This document shows positions 24,985 to 34,927 of a stretch of DNA of 64,000 nucleotides, piece after piece. Source of the stretch: Cephalotus follicularis (taxonomy: Eukaryota; Streptophyta; Magnoliopsida; Oxalidales; Cephalotaceae); assembly GCA_001972305.1 (NCBI GenBank), contig BDDD01000571.1, positions 124,001 to 188,000 of the forward strand. Direction: 5' to 3'. How positions within the stretch are numbered: position 1 is the first letter of the stretch; every line of letters begins with the position of its first letter. Both the position numbers and the translations under genes were made by a program. Below the pieces are notes generated by a model. It was not told where the DNA came from. It searched no databases and saw only the letters and a program-made list of their open reading frames with translations.

Positions 24985-26616
24985 TGACTCATCATCGTTA
25001 TCGTCCAAGTCTGAAGATGGCTGGAATGGGGGATGCCGAGTCCGCGGTAATCTCTGATCAAATGGTGTGCGTGTGGACTGAGACCTCATCATCTGCATCA
25101 TTTGAGCCATAAAAGTCTCCAACTTCGATTCCACCCGGTCCATATGCTGGCAAAGCTCTGAGACTGCGTCCGGCCCTGGGCCGGTCTGTGATGGCTGTGA
25201 ACAGAATGGGCGACTCTGACCTCTCACTCCCGACTGAGTACCTCGAAGTGCTTGTGGTAACATCTTCGTGGAAGTCATGTAGTTCCCCAATCCACGGATC
25301 TTGCTCTTCCGCGGACCTCCAGTGTCACCTTTGTCCATGCCACAACGTCGAAGGGAGCCATCCTCCTCCACAGTATCCGTCCCGGCAACAACCCGGTACT
25401 TCTCCTACAAAAAAAATACAAGATTAATCAGTTAAGTGATTGACATATAAAGGGTAATTAACATATTCATTTTAGTTTGTGACTCACCATCCTTTCCATT
25501 ATAATAGGAGGTGGAAAAGTATCATTCCCCGCCTTCCGATGGGTTTCATAGTATACATCCCCAATCATTTTCCCCTTGGCCCCCTGCAAGTCAAATGCAA
25601 TTTCGAATTAGTTTGAAACACAAATTAAGTTTATTAAGCACCATGATTATAAATTAAGTTTATTACTTACCCCAATCTGAAGTTGTCTTTCCATCGTGTG
25701 ACTACCGCCAGTGTAGGTGGTGTGTGCTTCGTTCGCCCTATTGGTGACATTTGTTCTTGCCCACTTCTGAAAATCCTCGGACATCCACCTGTTCACCATT
25801 TCATCCCACACTGGTCGTGGTATTTCTGCAGGGCCATGCTGCATGCACTCAGGGCTCATCTGCTGCACACCAGCACCCGTCATTGCCTTCCTCCTATAGT
25901 TACGCATCCACTTTGGGTAATTCTCTTGCACATAACTACAGAATGGAAGTCTGTTGGGTGCATTAGATGGAAGAAAGTGGAAGTAGTCCTACAAAACATC
26001 AGTGTCAAACAACGAGTTTAAAAAAAATCTTGAATAATATTGATTGTTAACTGCAATAGTTTTACCCACCAATATCTTCTCCCACAGTAGTTCCTTCTCT
26101 GAATCAGGCCACTAGCTCCACGTGATCCATGGCTGTAGTATTCTGCTCTTGATGATGGACGCTATGGTGTTCTTCACGTCCATCTCCTCAAAACACCTAC
26201 AATTAAACAAATATTAGAACCAACATCATAGGTTAGTTTTAAAAAAATGTACTTAAATTACTAGTTACTTACCCATTGGCACTGATATGCTGAATAGGCC
26301 TAGAATCAACCCCTTGCGGGGGCAAGTCTGCCCCCCTACTAGCTCCCCTCATCCGTTGCTGATGGGAACCTGATTCAAAAACATGGTTACGTTTCACTGT
26401 AAACATATATAACAAGACATAACAAAAAAGTTTCGACAATACAAAAAACAGTTTAAGGTCAAATATCGTGACATAAAAAATTTCCTTACTAGCACTGGGA
26501 AGATCGGTATCCTGCTCCCGTATGTCTAACTCCATGGAGTCCGTCTTGGGATGCGTAGATCCGGAGGGTGTGGTGGAATCTCCAGGAATAGAGGAACGCG
26601 TGACTCTGCGAGGCAT
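24985..26616 (-). pseudogene. TnpA-like protein (Transposase_24/En-Spm type) of the nested CACTA
   Basis: Six exon-like blocks read right to left: MPRRVTRSSIPGDSTTPSG (26616 to about 26490); SHQQRMRGASRG...QHISANG (about 26371-26273); MDVKNTIASIIKSRILQPWITW (about 26185-26095); YFHFLPSNAPNRLPFCSYVQENYPKWMRNYRRKAM...HTTYTGGSHTMERQLQIG (about 25990-25680); KMIGDVYYETHRKAGNDTFPPPIIMERM (about 25580-25495); and a last exon with GLGNYMTSTKMLPQAL, a coiled-coil-like MDRVESKLETFMAQMMQMM and an acidic end SSDLDDNDDES (about 25405-24985). GT and AG dinucleotides lie at sensible places. The protein family binds subterminal repeats of CACTA elements. A TAG in the third block (after PWITWS) suggests a pseudogene, though the other blocks look clean. 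Confidence 0.8.
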
Positions 26617-26759
26617 ATCTGCAAGAACTCACCATATTTAAAAATGATACATGTAGTGTATATATATATATATATTCAGTATATATATAAATATATAAGA
26701 CAAACTACAAAAAAAACACACTAAACCACATTTATATATAACCAAAAAAAATACTAACT

Positions 26760-27690
26760 CTTATAATCTCCCGAAAATCGGGCATCTAGTATCCATTTAA
26801 CGGACTATACCCCCTGTAAAGAAAAACACATTTATATATAATCACACTCCCGAAGGAGGAACCAGCAGTTTATAAAGGGCTCAGTCCTCAACAACCACAA
26901 TCTAAACCAGAAACATACTATTCCAAATACGGATATAATCATTTAAATGTCTCAATAGGTGAACCCATTCTCATCATTTACATCAACACACATATCTAAC
27001 TTACGCACTTCCCCTCGCCGGTAAGCCATATAATGTTCTAAAGCAATTCTTATATAATATCTGTTCATTTACATTGACTACCTTTATATAAGGATAAGTC
27101 GGATGAGATAAAATCCTTACTCTGCGATTAACTTGACTGGCCACTGCTGCGCCTTACCTGGATCTGAATCTAATCCATTACATTACAATGCAATGGGTCA
27201 GTAGCCTATGACTATGTACAATATACATATGCAGTGAAATGTATAGAGTGAACAGATATATCCAATAGAAAAGATGCATGCATAATATAAAGGATGCGAG
27301 CAATGTCACTTATCCATTTCGATTCATTCGATCGGTCATTTATCCATTTCAGTTCATTCGGTCTGTCACTTAACCATTTCGGTTCATTCAAACCCTCATT
27401 GTCACTTCACTTAAAGTCTCACATAGGACTTCGGATGGTCTGCCCTCTTGAGGTCAGCCTCCCTAGCAAGCCTACACTACTTGGCGGCCTTAGAAACAGC
27501 CAACCCAGTAGCCTTAGGTTTTAGCCTAACTAGGGAATCCTTTAAGGATAGAAACCAGGCATTTGGGCATCGACGTCATCACTGTAGGCGTCAACTCTTC
27601 CATTCTAGACGTTAACGTGTTCGCGCTAAGCTTCATCATATACTATGTTTAGGCGTCGACGCATTGAGTACACATTCAGGGTGTGCGTCG
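26760..27690 (-). repeat. Possible degraded LTR fragment inside the nested CACTA
   Basis: The word ATTACATTACAATGCAATGGGTCAG (27181 on) also occurs in the LTR at 46908-49881 (near 47231), and GCGTCGATGC words (about 27650-27700) resemble those near 29420-29500. The ends and any duplication are not clear. It could also be CACTA leader DNA that acquired similar words. Confidence 0.3.
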
Positions 27691-28483
27691 ATGCGTTGAC
27701 CATATATATATATAACACACACACAAATACAAATACAAATACAATTTATATAACAAAAAAATGGAGGTTGGATCTACAAAATCAATACCTAGAATTGAAG
27801 CTTGCGATATGGTATGAGAGAGATAGCGACGGGGAGGAGAGAGAGAGAGTTTGGCGGTGGTGAGAGTAGGTTGGAGAGAGTGAGCGGCGTTTGAGAGAGA
27901 GAGGAGAGAATGAAAAAATGAGAGAGAGGAAGAAAAAAAATGTAAGTGCCGGGTATGTAGGGTTAGGGAGTGGCGAGGGCATGGCGAGGGCAATAAGTGC
28001 CCTCGCTATGTAGCGAGGGCATGGCGAGGGCAGTAGTGCCCTCGCCATGCCTTTTTAAAAATACAAAATAAAAAAACGGCTCAACGGCGAGGGGATTCAT
28101 ATGCCCTCACCATAAGCCCTCACTGTTGCCTGTTTTTCCAGTAGTGGGCTAGACAAAGAAAAGAGATATGACATGCAGAGGGTATGACGCTGCATATTTG
28201 TACATCCTTTTGAACTGCGATGAAGTTAGCCCTTTGGTCGAGTAAATATATATATATTGTACTAAGCTTGTGCATTATTTATACGAATTGTCCAATTTGA
28301 AAGCATCTCACTTACATTCTTTGTTGTAGTGAGTACGAACAACTAATCAGTGAATTAAATCCTAATATCACCCACAAACAAATTGAAGAAGAACGCGATG
28401 CACACTTTGTCAAGTGGTTTCAAGGCCATGTAAGTTTTTTATTTTGGTAATTACTGGATTAACTGATAACCATATGTTATAAG

Positions 28484-30237
28484 TGTTAAAGTGAAAACGG
28501 GGTGTGACAGTGCTAGTCACTTAGCGAGTTCTCAAACTCGTCTGATCCTTAGACCTGAGCGCCTGCTCTATATTGTATGGAGACGGTTATGCTTTGATCT
28601 CCACCTTACCCAGTTCTTACGCAGGGTTGGAAATCGGGTGGTCTTTGGGTATGATCGAATCTATACGAATATAAGCGAGTGCGCAATACGGGATTGTCAC
28701 GCCTGAGTGAAGGTTATCGGCCCTATTGTGGTCTGATTATACTTTAGACTTATGAAATCTTTGGTCAAGGTTGAGGTGGACTGAAAATTAGATTTCTAAA
28801 GAGTTTTCCAAAGGTCCTACTAATAATCAGATATTTTAGCCATTGAGGTATTATCTAGGATTGACACGTATCCTTACCCTAGACCCCAATCAAGGTTAAG
28901 TATGACAAGGGATTATAGTACAAGCGAACCGACGACTTAAAAAGTCTCGCGTTACGATGCTGTGTAATAAATTATGAGAAATTAATTAGATTAATTTTTC
29001 ATCTAGATAATATTGGATATTAGTCCATAAGCATTTTAAATAATTCTGGAACTATTTAGAATGGCTTAACTGAACCCTAGGGGTATTTTGGTAATTTATG
29101 AACACCACCGATTTTACCAAGATTTTAAAGGGTTACTGCCCAATAATGATTTCTTCATAAATATTTTGGACATATTTAGTCTTTGTGACAATTATAAAAT
29201 CAAATATTGGTTAGGTAGATTTTATGAATTGTTTCATCGTTATATGGTGATACATTCGCTTGATCTTATTTAATTAATATTCGAAAGGATATGTGGCATT
29301 ACAAAATGAGTAGGACTCATTTAAGTTATTGTTGGCTGTTTTCTTTGAGAAGTGGACATGTGTCGTAAAAGGAATGAGTTGGACTCATTTTTGACATATG
29401 TAAAGGCCAGACTGTCTAAGCGTCGATGCCTTTGGAGAAAGCGTTGACGTTTAACCATGTCAAAGCATCGATGCCTTTGGAGAGAGCGTCGATGCTTAGT
29501 GCCTAAACGTGGGCGCGCTACGTGGGCACGCTTCGTGGGCACATACTTCCCCACTACCAACCGATTTTCCTTCTCAGAGAATGAAGAGGGAGCACGTAGG
29601 TGAGTGGGATGTAATGGTGTGTGACTTGTGTGGGTGCTTGTACGTATAACATGGCATGCGACATTGTTGGCAGCCTGTTGGCATAAAAATAGAACATGAA
29701 ATATTGCTTTATGTGGGTCTAACAGGAGTGCAATCTCTTCACTAATTTGTTCACCAGGCTTGGAGCAAACCTAGAGTGGATTGTAATTGACAATATTAGT
29801 CAATTCCAATACTCCCTATGTGAGCATTGTTAGAGAGTGTTAAGTACGATTTTTCTGGTACAAAACAGAGGATCTATCATTTTGGACTTTGGTGATTGGA
29901 GCAGCACTGATTTCATCTTGGAGAAGGAACTCAAAGCTTAAAGGGAGTCTTCTCAAGCTAGTAGCGGCAGAGACGAAGGAGCCATCACCGTTTGGTATGA
30001 CCTCTTGTTTTGCCTCTGTGTTTCCATGTTTATATCACATATGCATGTTTGTGTGATATGCATTCAACTGTTTTATTGATGTGGTATTCCTTGTGACCTG
30101 CATTATCTGAATTGGACTTGTTAACTGGGTGTTGAGAGGATTTGCTTCCGCTGTTAATTGATCAGAAAATTTTTGTTTGTTCCTCTAAGCACCATGGTCC
30201 AAATTCCTTATACGGGGATGGATTGCAATTCCCAACA
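28484..30237 (+). mobile_element. LTR-type insertion of family B, shorter diverged copy
   Basis: It begins TGTTAAAGTGAAAACGG and ends TTGCAATTCCCAACA. The region 28520-28940 aligns by eye to 15490-15890 of the other family B copy (for example GCGAGTGCGCAATACGGGAT against GCGAGTTCGCAATAAGGGAT). Its right end also matches. No duplication was found at the borders (ATAAG against CTTGC), so deletion or recombination at one edge is likely. It contains repeated GCGTCGATGCCTTTGGAGA words (29421-29500). It lies between the last TNP2 block and the TnpA-like gene of the big CACTA. Confidence 0.6.
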
Positions 30238-32000
30238 CTTGCCTCCACAGGGAGCAAAGGATTCTCGGCTTGTTCACCATATCAGTGCCAATGAGTAAGT
30301 AACAAGTAATTTCAGTACATTTTTTTAAAACTAACCTATCATGTTGGTATTAATATTTGTTTAATTGTAGCTGGTTTAAGGACATGGATGTGAAGAACAC
30401 TATAGCGGGCATTGTCAAGGCCAGAATACTGCACCCTTGGACAACGTAGGGCCATTGGCTTGATTCAGAAAAGGAACTACTGTGGGAGAAGCTAGTGGTA
30501 AGTAAAATTGTTACAGTTAATAATTAATTTTATTGAAGATATTGTTATTTTTGTTGTTATTTGACATTGATATTTTGTAGGAGTACTTCCACTTTCTGTC
30601 ATTTGATGCACACAGCAGACCTGCATTCCACAGTTACGTGCAGGAGAATTACCCAAAGTGGATGCGTAAATTTAGAAATAAGTCGATGACCAATGCTGGT
30701 GTGCATCAGTGAGTACTAAGTGCAAGCGGTATCACCCAACAGAGATACCAGAGCCAATGTGGGATCAGATGGTGGACATCTGAATGTCAGAGGATTTTTA
30801 AAAGAGGGCAAGAACAAATGCCACCAACAGGGCGAACGAATCGCACACTACCTACACTGGCGGTAGCTAAACGATGGAGAGGCAACTTAAGATTGGGGTT
30901 AGGAATACTGCACCCTTGTAATTATGGTGATTAATAAACTTAATTTGTGTTTCAAACATCTAATGAAATAGCATTTGACTTGCAGGAACCCAAGGGGAAA
31001 AAGTGGGAGGATGTATACTACGACACCCATCGAAGCATGAAGGAGGACATTCTTCCACCTTATACTATAGTGGAGAGGGTGATGAGTCATAAACTGTAAT
31101 GAATATGTCAATTACCATTTGTATATTAATTATTTAACTGATTAAATTTGTATTTTTTGTCAGAGAAGTACAAGGCTGCTAGTGGGTCACATACCACTAC
31201 TAAAAAACAAGTCAACGACGAGGACACTTCCCCTCGCCGTTGACTCAACGACGAGGGTATTACGAGGGGAAGAAACCCTCTCCGAATAGCTCCTCGCCAT
31301 CACGCATGGCGAGGGCACGACGAGAGTTCCCTACCCTCGCCATAGATTGCCCTCACCGTGTGCGAGGGTGTGGCAAGGGTACGCTCCGCTCGCCATCATC
31401 TGATCGATAACGCCTCTACCCTCGCCAACCCTAGCCATGCCCTTGCCATGGCGAGGGTTATTGCCATCGCAAAAGTTCCCTCACCATGCCTTTTTTTAAA
31501 AAAAATTAAAAAAAAAATGCACAACGACGAGGGGATTACAGTGCCCTTGCCATGCCCTCGCTGTTTACCGTCGCGATTGCCTGTTTTTCTCTTAGTGTAC
31601 TACAGAGGGGCCCTTCAACGTCGTGGCATGGATGGAGGCGATCGAAGGTACGCGAAATGGCAAGATCCGTGGCTTGGGGAATTACATGACTTCCACGAAG
31701 ATGCTACCACAAGCACTTCGTACTCCATCAGCAATGGGAAGTCAGAGTCACCCATTCACTTCACAGCCATCAGAGGCTGGACCTAGGACGGACGAGGACA
31801 CAGACCTCCGACAGCAGATATCTCAGATTCAGACGACGTTGCAGGCTCAGATGGCTCAAATAAGTCAGTTGACTCAAATGGTTACCAGTCAGTTTGCGTC
31901 GTTGTCAGGACAATCTAGATCTGACCATAGTACGCCGCAGAACCGGTATCACCTCTCCCAGTCATCTCTGAATTCTGACCCTAGCGATTCTGAATCATAG
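30238..32000 (+). pseudogene. TnpA-like protein of the large CACTA
   Basis: This is the sister of the gene at 24985-26616, on the opposite strand. Blocks: a partial exon ending HHISANE (about 30238-30294); MDVKNTIAGIVKARILHPW...DSEKELLWEKLV followed by a GT (about 30383-30497); YFHFLSFDAHSRPAFHSYVQENYPKWMRKFRNKSM (30584-30700) and its decayed continuation; KGKKWEDVYYDTHRSMKEDILPPYTIVERVM (about 30990-31085); EKYKAASGSHT, cut by the small CACTA at 31195; and a last exon with KIRGLGNYMTSTKMLPQAL, a glutamine-rich QISQIQTTLQAQMAQISQLTQMV helix and a serine-rich acidic end (31623-32000). The N-terminal exon is missing, probably lost with the family B insertion. It has stops, for example TAG within the second block. 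Confidence 0.8.
31195..31597. mobile_element. Small CACTA derivative (403 bp) in a TnpA exon
   Basis: The left end is CACTACTAAAAAACAAG. The right end, read inward, is CACTAAGAGAAAAACAGG. The exact 3-bp duplication is TAC (31192-31194, 31598-31600). The body is almost wholly GACGAGGGGA/CCCTCGCC subterminal words in both orientations, with no coding part. It is a deletion derivative or MITE-like member of the same group as the two larger CACTAs. Confidence 0.9.
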
Positions 32001-32590
32001 TTTGGTTACAATTGTTGATTTTGATACAATTTATAACTATTTATTTGTAAATCTATTACACTTTTTTATAAGTATGATATGAAGTTCAGTTGTATTGTTT
32101 TGTACTTCAATCTGAATTCAATGTATTATTGAGCATTTATGAATTGAGTCCATATAACCATTGAAATATGAACTGTTGTTGTGGCTGCTGGAAAAAAATT
32201 ACAGGTTTTGCTTGGATTGGGGAATAGATCTTGCTGATTGAAGCATCGACAGGATCTACAGAATGGCGAGGGCATGGCTTGGGGATTTACCCTCGCCATT
32301 CTACAGAATTGAAAATGGCTAGGGCATGAACCCTCGCCATGCCCTTGCCCCGCAAGGTAGGCATGCAGCTTGTGAGGGGGCATCGCCCTCGCTATGCCCT
32401 CGCACATGGCGAGGGCAATCAACGAGGGGGGCGGGGGGGCTCGCCAAATCCTCACCGTACCTTCGTACAAACGATTGCGAGGAGCAGAATGGCGAGGGCT
32501 AGTTCCCCTCGCCATGCCCTCAGGTTGACTCAACCGCGAGGGGACGATGAGGGGATATGCCCCCGTTGTTGACCTTTTTTTTTTGTAGTG
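32001..32590 (+). other. 3' region and subterminal repeats of the large CACTA
   Basis: After the TnpA-like stop there are about 230 bp of AT-rich 3' untranslated-like DNA. Then (about 32260-32575) comes a dense zone of GGCGAGGGCATGG and its complement, ending in the terminal repeat at 32590. Confidence 0.75.
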
Positions 32591-34927
32591 AATAGGCTAC
32601 AACTGATATTGGTGGCACTGGTATTGGAAGCTCTCTAGTATCTTCTACTGTGTGGGACTATATGGAAGTTAGAATCGTCAACGACAAAACTTACGTATAT
32701 GTAATGTTAAACATTACGCTTGGCAAAAGGGTGGTGGCACCGGTACATATGATAGACATTTAAAAGCATGTCCAAAACACAGTATTAGGTAAAAGGATAA
32801 AGAACAAAATGCACCAACTGGGGCCAGTCTTGGTCCTAGTAATTTTATATTTTCTGATGAAACACATAGTGATAAACTAGTTGAATTTATTATTTGTATG
32901 AAATTACCATTTAGTGTTGTTGATCACCCAAAATTTCAGGATTATGTTCACTTTTGACTTAATCCCCCCGCTAAAATGATATCAATATCAACCTTCAAAA
33001 TGGACAGCTTAAAGAAAATGAAGGAAGAAAAATAAATTTTGATTAAATCTTTTGAAGATATAATCAGTATTGCACTCACATCGGATATATGGAGCACCAA
33101 TTCGGGGGTATAGTTATATTTGTGTAATTGCACATTATATCAATAGTAACTGCCTTTTACAAAAAAAGAATTCTTTCTTTTTAAATATTCGAACATCCTC
33201 ACGGTGGTGCGGATATTGCTAGAGCAATGGAAACAACTGCATGAGAATTTTGTATTTACAATAAAATTTTGTGTATTAGTTTTGATAATGCTTCTAAAAA
33301 TAATCTTGCCATTAGAATATTACAAATTCAGTAGTTTTAATCCTATATTAGACGATAAACTCTTTCATATTAAATGTGCGTGTCACATTATAAATTTGAT
33401 TGTGCAAGATGTTTTGAGATTTATTGGTAATACAATAGATAATATCAGGCATACCATATGTTTTATCAAATATTCTAGACCTAAGAAGCAAGAATTTAGG
33501 AGGCTATGTCATGATAATGGATTAAAATATAACAGTTTGTTGGCTAATGTGCAACATAGGTGGAATTTAACGTATGAAATGTACAAAGTAGTCTACGTTT
33601 ATAGAGCACCCTTAACAACATTTCAATTGAATTATGTATCTCATCTAACTTGTTCCGAGGAAGATTGGGATGATTGTTTGTTGGTGTCAAAATTTTTCTT
33701 ATAAGTATAATGAATTGACCAAACTTTTTTCTGGTCAATATTATGTTACCACTAACTTGGTTTGCATTGTGATGGAAGAAATTTTTTTAAAATACTTTAC
33801 AAATATTACGTTATTATTTATATTAGTTGCAGTAGTAGATCCTAAGATCAAACTTGAAGAGCTAATTGCAATCCTAATCAATATTAAGTCATGTATGATT
33901 GCACACCATAGTTAATTCAAATGGATAGAGATACAATATATGAGTGTTTATCTGAAATGTTTGTTTTTATGTTGATAAATTTGACAGTTCTGTCCCTCAG
34001 CATCAAGTAGTTGCTCCATCGCCTGGTAAAGGTAAGAGTCTTACTTCATTCATGAAGTAGACACTTGGTGGTTCTTCAAGTGCCCCAAGGAGGAGTTCTG
34101 GAAAGGCTAACAACGTTGAACTTCAATGATACCTAGCGGAACTCTCCTTCCGACTACGTACATGACGGATGAAGCTGCAGACAATCTAGATTTGTTGAGT
34201 TGGTAGAAAACCAACAGTTTACAATACCCGGTACTTGTTAAAATGACCCAGGATTTACTAACAGCTCATGTTTCCACAGTAGCTTCCGAATGTGCTCTTT
34301 CTGTAAGTGGTCGAGTATTGGTTGATTGACGAAGAAAAGTGAGTGCGCAATCACTGGAGCTATGCGTCTGCTTGAAGAATTGGATATCACATAATGCAAG
34401 GATTTAAGATATGATGGACAAAGATACCAACAACAACGAGTGAATGCATATGACAACGTGAAAAACTCGCAGCCCGCAAGAGTATAATCTGTGAACGGTA
34501 AAAAAAAACATAATTTTTGATCACTTATAGTTTAAATAGTTGTTACATTTACTTTATTTGTGTCACATGTAAACAACAATTTAATTGATTAATAAAATGT
34601 TATTAATTTAGTCCATTACTCAATTTGTATTTCGTCTGATTAATTACATATTATATGATTTTAATTTTGTCATTACAATTGTTTGTATAAAGAGTGGACA
34701 ACCAGAGCTTTACAACGACTCCTCGTTTGCCACAAATTTCGATAACTAGTTTTGAACTTAACTGAATAATCGCGAGTCAGCCAAGACCGCTTGATTAAAT
34801 GGCCCAAATCAGCTCGCTTAAAAAAAAAAAAATCAGACCGGACCGACCCGCCTGGTCTTGTAAAGATAAACGTACGGGCCGTAGCTGGTCCAGCCCGACA
34901 AGGCCCGTGGCCAACACTACTTTAATT

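Larger units (their letters stand above)
24478..28146 (-). mobile_element. Nested CACTA transposon (TnpA-bearing, non-autonomous)
   Basis: The left end is CACTACTAAAAAACAGGG. The right end, read inward, is CACTACTGGAAAAACAGGC. The exact 3-bp duplication is GGC (24475-24477, 28147-28149). GGCGAGGGCATGG subterminal words crowd both ends. It carries only the TnpA-like gene on the minus strand (24985-26616) and no TNP2 part, so it would need another element's transposase. It sits in a TNP2 exon of its larger relative. Its own length is 3.67 kb, part of which (about 26760-27690) may be a degraded LTR fragment. Confidence 0.92.
19990..28432 (+). pseudogene. TNP2-type CACTA transposase, interrupted by an LTR and a CACTA
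   Basis: This would be the DDE-type transposase that cuts CACTA ends. Pieces in order: an N-terminal block NAKKFYDLLKDTNEPLWNDCKK (about 20070-20140); ENLSESYYKL and GLGYKKIDA; the TNP2 core VFLYNLPPWLCMAKPFMF...PGKDIDVFLRPLVEDV (about 20730-20860); MWTISDFPAYG (about 20930); KLDVMHFKKNVFENIFN with DLKELRIRPEL (21325-21460). After the solo LTR come PPSFLDSMEHLVVHLAYEA (24080-24140), YFEPDVPIRLNRPERN, then after the nested CACTA LLNCDEVSPLVE (28205-28243) and HFVKWFQGH (about 28405-28432). The last blocks are the DUF4218-type part. Stops and frame changes occur in nearly every block (for example TAG in the block at 28150 and TGA before 20880). Confidence 0.88.
11812..32590 (+). mobile_element. 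Large CACTA (En/Spm) transposon with six nested insertions
   Basis: The left end is CATTACAAAAAAACAGGGCA at 11812. The right end, read inward, is CACTACAAAAAAAAAAGG, finishing at 32590. A 3-bp duplication AAT (11809-11811, 32591-32593) is exact and lies in the hAT coding part. Both ends carry many GCGAGGGCATGGCGAGGGC-type subterminal words in both orientations, as expected for transposase-binding repeats of CACTA elements. Two genes are recognisable, a TNP2-type transposase and a second, TnpA-like protein. The nested insertions are at 12034-14507, 14873-19064, 21834-24072, 24478-28146, 28484-30237 and 31195-31597. Without them the element is about 6.0 kb. Confidence 0.9.
11523..34490 (+). pseudogene. 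hAT transposase (BED-finger, RICESLEEPER/Ac type), split and decayed
   Basis: The first part starts at ATG 11523 (MSGSHSQSDSVLG) and reaches DDTPSDPATPAQAGQ at the CACTA junction (11811). After the CACTA (from 32594) comes ATTDIGGTGIGSSLVSSTVWDY, then a BED zinc-finger remnant around 32700-32790 (GGTG..DRHLKACPKHS), then the catalytic middle at 33204-33704 (DDKLFHIKCACHIINLIVQDVL, RWNLTYEMYK). The C-terminal dimerisation domain is near 34160-34400 (LLSWW, VSTVASECALSVSGRVLVD). The order and words are those of plant hAT transposases. Several stops and frame changes separate the blocks (for example, the BED finger is out of frame with what precedes it, and a stop follows GRVLVD). It is therefore dead apart from the CACTA insertion. 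Confidence 0.85.
11018..34927 (+). mobile_element. hAT transposon carrying a large nested stack
   Basis: An exact 8-bp duplication CTTTAATT (11018-11025 and 34920-34927) brackets imperfect inverted ends: TAGAGGAGGGCATGGG at 11026 and the complement of CCCGTGGCCAACACTA ending at 34919 (11 of 16 match). GGCC-rich subterminal words on both sides are typical of plant hATs. With the CACTA at 11812-32590 and its 3-bp duplication removed, about 3.1 kb remain, a usual size for an autonomous hAT. The transposase remnant lies at 11523-11811 and 32594-34490. Confidence 0.9.

Noticed and set aside
11523-34490. A domesticated hAT-derived host gene
   Set aside because: It has multiple stops and frame changes, and a 21-kb insertion cuts it. 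Typical element ends and an 8-bp duplication are still present.
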